Under the pieces are notes generated by a model, which worked only from the letters and a program-made list of their open reading frames with translations, ran no database searches and was not told the origin of the DNA. Both the position numbers and the translations under genes were made by a program. Positions 6,990 to 11,083 of a stretch of 11,083 bases of DNA are shown piece after piece (within the stretch, counting starts at the first letter, position 1; each line of letters opens with the position of its first letter). Origin of the DNA: JBKBYG01 sp046313435 (lineage in GTDB: Bacteria > Pseudomonadota > Alphaproteobacteria > Rickettsiales > Arcanibacteraceae); the NCBI GenBank assembly GCA_046313435.1, contig JBKBYG010000043.1:1-11083 (forward strand), read 5' to 3'.

Positions 6990-7709
6990 TTATTCTACTG
7001 AAACTTTCATTCTACAAAATGGACCTTGCGTGCCTCTAACGTTGTATATGGATGAGACATTGCAAAAACCATTAGAACTACTGTAACTATTTGTGCCAAA
7101 TACTTTACCGGTGTTTGAAACTCCATCATCAATTTTAATATCAAGTCCATAAGCATCAATTGGGGTAATTTCACCATCTATTGCCAAATTAAGTGTGCTA
7201 TTCCAAGCTCCTATTTCTAAATAATTATCGAGCGGATCTGTTCCAGTAGTAGCTCGGACATTTCTTACATTCATATATGCGCCTGGTGAATACTGCAATT
7301 TATATTGATCATTTTTTGCACTTGTACCTACGTAATTGCCATTTATAAAACCACTTAAACTTAAATGTTGCCAAAATCTATAACCCTCTTGACCATCACC
7401 CCCTCCTGCGTTTAAATTAATTTGATAATTACCATTGCCATTACAGCCTGCAGGTACATTATCATCAGTACAAGTCGCGCTTGTCCAGATTCTACCTGCA
7501 TATGGGAAATCTCCAGGCAAATAACCGAATTTTAATTTAAATGCATTGATGGATGTTCTTATATTTTGAGTATCATTAATTAATCCTTTAATTCTTGCCT
7601 GTGCAACTAATTCATTAGAAGCAAGTATTCCCCCAATAACTAAGCCAATAATTACTATTACTATCGAGAGTTCTATTAAAGTAAAGGCTTGAATTTTATG
7701 ATTCTTCAT
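6990..7709 (-). CDS. Type IV pilin / pseudopilin-like protein, array copy closest to tldD
   Basis: A 239-residue prepilin-like protein expected to be cleaved by prepilin peptidase, methylated and inserted in the inner membrane before assembly into a pilus or pseudopilus. The prepilin signal is a short charged leader, then A8 | F9-T-L-I-E13, with the conserved Glu at +5 and a hydrophobic helix to about residue 31. The -1 residue is Ala, not the usual Gly. Cys80/Cys89 form a first likely disulfide pair and Cys216/Cys232 bound a C-terminal loop like the pilin D-region. The body carries GDGQEGYRFWQHLSLSGF and LEIGAWNS blocks shared with the other copies. In the C-terminal loop it is most similar to the copy at 10089-9370. 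It has its own conserved leader but no Shine-Dalgarno sequence. Whether it builds a type IV pilus, a type II secretion pseudopilus or a competence pilus cannot be told; no assembly genes are in the window. Confidence 0.88.
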   Translation of the reverse strand: MKNHKIQAFTLIELSIVIVIIGLVIGGILASNELVAQARIKGLINDTQNIRTSINAFKLKFGYLPGDFPYAGRIWTSATCTDDNVPAGCNGNGNYQINLNAGGGDGQEGYRFWQHLSLSGFINGNYVGTSAKNDQYKLQYSPGAYMNVRNVRATTGTDPLDNYLEIGAWNSTLNLAIDGEITPIDAYGLDIKIDDGVSNTGKVFGTNSYSSSNGFCNVSSIYNVRGTQGPFCRMKVSVE

Positions 7710-7771
7710 GTAATTTATATAATATAATTTTGCTAATAATTATATATTATAAGATTTAAGGATTTGTTAAG
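7710..7771 (-). promoter_or_regulatory. Conserved 62-nt pilin leader, copy 1
   Basis: This leader aligns without gaps to those at 8516-8577 and 10090-10151. Shared elements on the minus strand are TTAACAAAT at the far end, TTAAAT, a TATAAT starting 42 nt before the ATG, a second TATAAT-like box 7 nt closer, and AAAATTA/ATTATA runs next to the gene. TTAACA is 13 nt from the first and 20 nt from the second box, so neither gives a canonical promoter spacing. No Shine-Dalgarno sequence precedes the ATG. Confidence 0.5.
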
Positions 7772-7780
7772 TATTTTAGA

Positions 7781-8515
7781 TCAATCTATTGGGACTTTCA
7801 GCCTACAAGCTGGACCTCTTGTGCCTGTAAGCTTGTAATCTGCTTCGCCGCCAACCGATAAGTAAGAATAAGAGCAATAAATACCAAGAGCGGTATAGCC
7901 ATCTATACCAAGGAATCTACCGCTATTTGCTAAACTATCATCGGTTTTAATATCCATCTGATAGGCATCGATTTGATTTATTGCCCCATCAGATGCTAAA
8001 CCAAGGGTACTATTCCAAGCGCCTATTTCTAAATAATTATTACTCAATCCTCCAACAAAGGCAGGAACATTCCTTATATTTACGTATAAGTTGGACGAGT
8101 AACTTAGTTTATATTGATCAGTCATTGCGCTTGTACCTGTATAAGTGCCATTTATAAAACCACCTAAACTTAAATGTTGCCAAAATCTGTAAATTTCTTG
8201 ACCGTCAACGCCGCCGCCGCCGGTTATAACATAGTCGCTATTGCCATTACATCCTGCATTTGTAGAAGCATCAGTACATGTAGTACTTGTCCAAATTTTA
8301 CCAGCATTACGAAAATCTCCAGGTAAAGCATCAAATTTTAATTTAAATGCATTGATTGATGTTTGTATATTTTGAATATCATTGAGTAATCCTCTAATTT
8401 TAGCTTGTTTTAGTAGTTCATTACCGGCAAGTATCCCCCCAATAATTATTCCAATAATTATTATTACTATTGACAACTCAATTAAGGTAAAAGCTTGGGT
8501 TTTAGTGTTCTTCAT
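7781..8515 (-). CDS. Type IV pilin / pseudopilin-like protein, array copy 2
   Basis: A 244-residue paralogue with the prepilin signal A8 | F9-T-L-I-E13 and an Ile-rich membrane helix (residues 9-31). It has Cys80/Cys89, and Cys214/Cys237 enclosing a 22-residue loop that differs completely from the other copies (tyrosine- and glycine-rich, SYSYLSVGGEADYKLTG). It is the most divergent copy: the body has GVDGQEIYRFWQ where the others have GQEGYR, and QIDAYQMD where they have PIDAYGLD or PYDAYGLD. The gene sits 71 nt upstream of copy 1 and carries its own conserved leader. Membrane-anchored surface or periplasmic fibre subunit is the likely role; the specific machine is unknown. Confidence 0.88.
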   Translation of the reverse strand: MKNTKTQAFTLIELSIVIIIIGIIIGGILAGNELLKQAKIRGLLNDIQNIQTSINAFKLKFDALPGDFRNAGKIWTSTTCTDASTNAGCNGNSDYVITGGGGVDGQEIYRFWQHLSLGGFINGTYTGTSAMTDQYKLSYSSNLYVNIRNVPAFVGGLSNNYLEIGAWNSTLGLASDGAINQIDAYQMDIKTDDSLANSGRFLGIDGYTALGIYCSYSYLSVGGEADYKLTGTRGPACRLKVPID

Positions 8516-8577
8516 GTAATTTATATAATGTAATTTTATTAATAATTATGTATTATATCATTTAAATATTAGTTAAG
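8516..8577 (-). promoter_or_regulatory. Conserved 62-nt pilin leader, copy 2
   Basis: Same length and order of elements as the leader at 7710-7771: TTAACTAAT, TTAAAT, TATAAT, a second AT box, then a run identical to copy 1 over the last 16 nt before the ATG. Conservation of the non-coding leader alongside a divergent loop suggests functional constraint, recent duplication or both. Confidence 0.5.
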
Positions 8578-8585
8578 TTTTTAGT

Positions 8586-9332
8586 TCAATCCATTGAAAC
8601 TTTCATCCTACAAAACGGGCCTTGTTCTCCTAAAAGATTATAATCGGGTAGGGGTAAGGGAAGGACTGGACCAGTAGGATAAGAGCAAAGATTATCGATA
8701 AGAGTGGTGTATCTATCTCCACCTAATACCTTACCAGTACCTGCTACTCCATCATCAATTTTGATATCAAGTCCATAAGCGTCAATTGGAGTAAGTTCGC
8801 CCTCGATCGCTAAGCCAAGAGTACTATTCCAAGCTCCTATTTCTAAATAATTATCAAGCCATCCTGAACCATAAGCCCTGACATACCTTGCATTCATATA
8901 TGCGCTTGGCGAATAACTTAATTTATACTGGTCAGTCTTTGCGCTTGTACCTGTATAAGTTCCATTTATAAAACCACCTAAACTTAAATGTTGCCAGAAT
9001 CTATAACCTTCTTGACCGTTTGCTCCTCCTCCTGCTAAGTTAATTTTATAATCACCATTACCATTACATCCTGCAGGTGCATTAGCATTAGTACATGTCG
9101 CACTTGTCCAAATTCTGCCTGCACGTGTAAAATCTCCAGGTAAAGCATTGAATTTTAATTTAAAAGCATTAATTGCTGCTTTTACATTTTGAGTTTCGTT
9201 AATTAATCCTCTGATTCTAGCTTGCATTAATAATTCGTTACCGGCAGCAATACCTCCAATAATTATTCCAATAATTATTATTACTATTGATAGTTCTATT
9301 AAAGTAAAGGCTTGAATTTTAGGATTTTTCAT
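8586..9332 (-). CDS. Type IV pilin / pseudopilin-like protein, array copy 3
   Basis: A 248-residue paralogue, the longest of the four. Prepilin signal A8 | F9-T-L-I-E13, hydrophobic helix to about residue 30, Cys80/Cys89, and Cys216/Cys241 enclosing a 24-residue loop. The loop is proline-rich (TGPVLPLPLPD at about 220-230), unlike any other copy. The rest (GQEGYRFWQHLSLGGF, LEIGAWNSTLGLAIEGEL, PIDAYGLDIKIDDG) closely follows copies 1 and 4. The gene lies only 37 nt after copy 4 and keeps only about the last 20 nt of the leader found in front of the others. It therefore probably depends on read-through from copy 4. Confidence 0.88.
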   Translation of the reverse strand: MKNPKIQAFTLIELSIVIIIIGIIIGGIAAGNELLMQARIRGLINETQNVKAAINAFKLKFNALPGDFTRAGRIWTSATCTNANAPAGCNGNGDYKINLAGGGANGQEGYRFWQHLSLGGFINGTYTGTSAKTDQYKLSYSPSAYMNARYVRAYGSGWLDNYLEIGAWNSTLGLAIEGELTPIDAYGLDIKIDDGVAGTGKVLGGDRYTTLIDNLCSYPTGPVLPLPLPDYNLLGEQGPFCRMKVSMD

Positions 9333-9369
9333 GTAATTAATATAATATTGTTTAAGAATTCATAAAATT

Positions 9370-10089
9370 TTAGTACTCTAATGAAATTCTTAATCTACAA
9401 AATGGACCTTGTGTGCCTGTAACGTTATATTTTAGTGAGACCTGACAAAAACCAGTAGAAGCACTATAGCTATTTCTACCAAGTATTTTACCGCTATTTG
9501 CGTCTCCATTATCTATTTTGCTATCAAGCCCATAAGCATCGTATGGAGTAAGTGCGCCTTCAATTGCTAAACCAAGGGAGCTATTCCAAGCGCCTATTTC
9601 TAAACAATTTTCATAGGGACGTGTAAGATAAGGCCTAACATACCTCATATCCATATATGCACCTTCTGAATATTGCAATTTATATTGATCAGTGTTTGCA
9701 CTTGTACCAGTATAAGTGCCACTTATAAAACCACCTAAACTTAAATGTTGCCATAATCTATAACCTTCTTGACCGTCACCCCCTCCGGCGTTCAAATTAA
9801 TTTGATAATCACCATTACCATTGCATCCTGCGGTTGCATAATCATCAGTACAAGTTGCACTCGTCCAAATTTTACCAGCATATGGAAAATCTCCAGGTAA
9901 GAAACCAAATTTTAGTTTAAAAGCGTTTACTGCTGTTGTTGTATTTTGAATATCATTAACTAATGATCTGATCCTAGCTTGCATTATTAATTCATTAGCG
10001 GCAGCAATTCCCCCAATAATTATTCCAATAATTATTATTACTATCGAGAGTTCTATTAAGGTGAAAGCTTGGGTTTTAGGATTTTCCAT
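9370..10089 (-). CDS. Type IV pilin / pseudopilin-like protein, first copy of the array
   Basis: A 239-residue paralogue transcribed first in the array. Prepilin signal A8 | F9-T-L-I-E13 with helix to about residue 31. Cys80/Cys89 and Cys215/Cys231 form the two expected disulfide pairs. It also has a fifth cysteine, Cys162 in ENCLEIG, where the other three copies have Tyr. The unpaired thiol could allow an inter-subunit bond. The C-terminal loop (GFCQVSLKYNVTGTQGPFC) is close to that of copy 1. The start is preceded by the conserved leader but no Shine-Dalgarno sequence. Upstream are an inverted repeat and the CinA-like gene, from which it is separated by 206 nt, so it likely heads its own transcript. 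Confidence 0.88.
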   Translation of the reverse strand: MENPKTQAFTLIELSIVIIIIGIIIGGIAAANELIMQARIRSLVNDIQNTTTAVNAFKLKFGFLPGDFPYAGKIWTSATCTDDYATAGCNGNGDYQINLNAGGGDGQEGYRLWQHLSLGGFISGTYTGTSANTDQYKLQYSEGAYMDMRYVRPYLTRPYENCLEIGAWNSSLGLAIEGALTPYDAYGLDSKIDNGDANSGKILGRNSYSASTGFCQVSLKYNVTGTQGPFCRLRISLEY

Positions 10090-10151
10090 AAAGTTTGTAT
10101 AATATAATTTTAGTTAGTATTATACATTATATTATTTAAGTATTTGTTAAA
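10090..10151 (-). promoter_or_regulatory. Conserved 62-nt pilin leader heading the array
   Basis: This leader aligns without gaps to those at 7710-7771 and 8516-8577: TTAACAAAT, TTAAAT, TATAAT at the same distance from the ATG, then a TGTATAATAC box. As the first leader of the array and the only one with a long spacer behind it, it is the best candidate for the main pilin promoter. Confidence 0.55.
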
Positions 10152-10167
10152 TATTATAAAATATTTT

Positions 10168-10186
10168 TAGACTTGGACTAAGTCTA
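10168..10186. repeat. Perfect 7-bp inverted repeat upstream of the pilin array
   Basis: TAGACTT and AAGTCTA flank a 5-nt loop, lying about 17 nt beyond the conserved leader of the first pilin gene. On the minus strand it is followed by AAAATATTTT, a poor T-tract, so it may be a weak terminator of the CinA-like gene or an operator for the pilin array. Two more AGACTT/AAGTCT hexamers occur at 10232-10237 and 10275-10280. Confidence 0.4.
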
Positions 10187-10295
10187 GCTTGATTTTAAAT
10201 TAATTACAAAATTCGCTATGAACTACAATACAGACTTATTAAATAGCAAGTTATTGAAATTGCAATACATTTTAAAGTCTCAATTTGAACAAAAA

Positions 10296-11039
10296 CTATA
10301 AGTTATCGATTTTAATATTTAAACCAGTAAGCATATTTTTAAGTTCATCATAAGATTGTTCTAATTCCTTAATACAGGCTGATCTTAAAACAAGTTCTGT
10401 TCCCCAAATACTATCCCTTGAAAAAGGATAACTTCCCATATCAACATTAGGCCATTTTGCTTGCAATTCTGCAAATTTCGTTGCAATTTCTCCTTCCCGT
10501 ACAAGAATAGTAATAGAGCGGCTATGAATCACTTCACCTTTAATCAAATTATCTTTAAACACCTGAAACATTGCTTGCATTATTTTCGGTACGCCAGGAA
10601 GAACATATACGTTTTCAATACAAAATCCTGGTGCTTTACTGATAGGGTTCTCAAGCAAAATTGCTCCCTCGGGAACATGCGCCATACGTAATCTAGCTTC
10701 ATTTAAATCTTCATTTACGTAATGAGACTCAAGCAATTTTACTGCTTCGGGATGTTTAATTAATTCTACGCCAAAAGCTTTAGCAATAGAAGAAGAAGTA
10801 ATATCATCATGCGTAGGTCCAATACCACCTGTAGTAAATATATAAGTAGCTTCGTTTCGTAGTTCATTTACATTATCTATTATTTCTTTTTCAATATCAG
10901 GAATCATCCTTACTTCTGTTAGGCTTATACCTAATTTTGTAAGCTCAGTAGCAAGGTATGCAACATTTAAATCCTGTGTTCTGCCTGATAAAATTTCATT
11001 GCCAATGACTAAAATTTTTGCCGTAATTAAATTTTTCAT
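10296..11039 (-). CDS. CinA-like molybdopterin-binding-domain protein (short form)
   Basis: A 247-residue protein consisting of the N-terminal domain of the CinA (competence/damage-inducible protein A) family, related to the MoaB/MogA molybdopterin-binding fold. The opening strand ILVIGNEILSGRTQDLN and the block FTTGGIGPTHDDIT at about residues 71-84 are the family signatures. The C-terminal deamidase domain of full-length CinA (about 400 residues in total) is absent; single-domain forms like this are common in alphaproteobacteria. In CinA this domain has been linked to ADP-ribose or related nucleotide hydrolysis; the role of the short form is not settled. The frame extends upstream to a TTG at 11063, but the ATG at 11039 places the first conserved strand at the usual distance from the N-terminus, so I chose it. 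It looks complete. No functional link to the pilin genes is evident beyond adjacency. Confidence 0.88.
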   Translation of the reverse strand: MKNLITAKILVIGNEILSGRTQDLNVAYLATELTKLGISLTEVRMIPDIEKEIIDNVNELRNEATYIFTTGGIGPTHDDITSSSIAKAFGVELIKHPEAVKLLESHYVNEDLNEARLRMAHVPEGAILLENPISKAPGFCIENVYVLPGVPKIMQAMFQVFKDNLIKGEVIHSRSITILVREGEIATKFAELQAKWPNVDMGSYPFSRDSIWGTELVLRSACIKELEQSYDELKNMLTGLNIKIDNL

Positions 11040-11083
11040 ATAATACTCTAAAAAAGTTACCAAAATTTGCTATAATTTCTAAT

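Larger units (their letters stand above)
6990..10151 (-). repeat. Tandem array of four paralogous pilin genes with leaders
   Basis: The array consists of four head-to-tail units of about 760-810 nt, each a complete pilin gene and, in three of four, an upstream leader of identical length. Gaps between genes are 37, 70 and 71 nt. Coding DNA is alignable along most of its length; the strongest divergence is confined to the segment encoding the C-terminal loop and a short stretch near residues 148-160. The arrangement indicates repeated duplication, and the long identical stretches could support unequal crossover or gene conversion. Confidence 0.8.

Noticed and set aside
6990..10089. The tandem repeats as a CRISPR array or transposon
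   Set aside because: The units are about 760-810 nt complete coding genes with prepilin signals; there are no short direct repeats with spacers, no transposase and no terminal inverted repeats.
10461..10691. Plus-strand open frame opposite the CinA-like gene
   Set aside because: Shadow of a well-supported gene with conserved motifs on the minus strand.
11040..11063. Eight-residue N-terminal extension of the CinA-like protein from a TTG codon
   Set aside because: The ATG at 11039 puts the conserved first strand at the usual distance from the start; the extension contains no family feature.

Overview
This is an AT-rich window in which every supportable gene lies on the minus strand, so transcription runs from the right end to the left. 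The low GC content, the short single-domain CinA-like protein, a TldD/TldE protease pair and clustered pilin-like genes fit an alphaproteobacterial, probably Rickettsiales-type, intracellular bacterium. That placement is an inference from gene style and composition, not from a marker gene.

Layout in transcription order. (1) 11039-10296: a CinA N-terminal / molybdopterin-binding-domain protein. (2) 10089-6990: four tandem, full-length, paralogous type IV pilin / type II pseudopilin-like genes. They share an N-terminal prepilin signal and body and differ mainly in a cysteine-bounded C-terminal loop. Three of them carry the same gapless 62-nt leader; the third gene has lost most of it. A hairpin at 6967-6943 probably ends this unit. 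(3) 6865-3512: tldD, tldE and a small unknown gene, tightly packed behind a recognisable promoter. tldD and tldE overlap, and the unknown gene starts 4 nt after the tldE stop. (4) 3511-3199: a non-coding stretch with an unusually GC-rich, foldable 68-nt element and a promoter. (5) 3198-1: two large unknown genes, the last running off the left edge without a stop.

The most unusual content is on the left. The three unknown genes (4102-3512, 3198-1873, 1683-1) share a roughly 120-130-residue module that begins with R-Y-(I/L/F)-I-D. It occurs five times in total (one, two and two copies) and falls into two subtypes. I do not recognise it as a described domain. Two of the proteins also carry strongly basic patches resembling eukaryotic nuclear localisation signals, which would suit secreted host-directed effectors if this is an intracellular bacterium. 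The second notable feature is the pilin array, whose organisation would suit surface-protein diversification by recombination.
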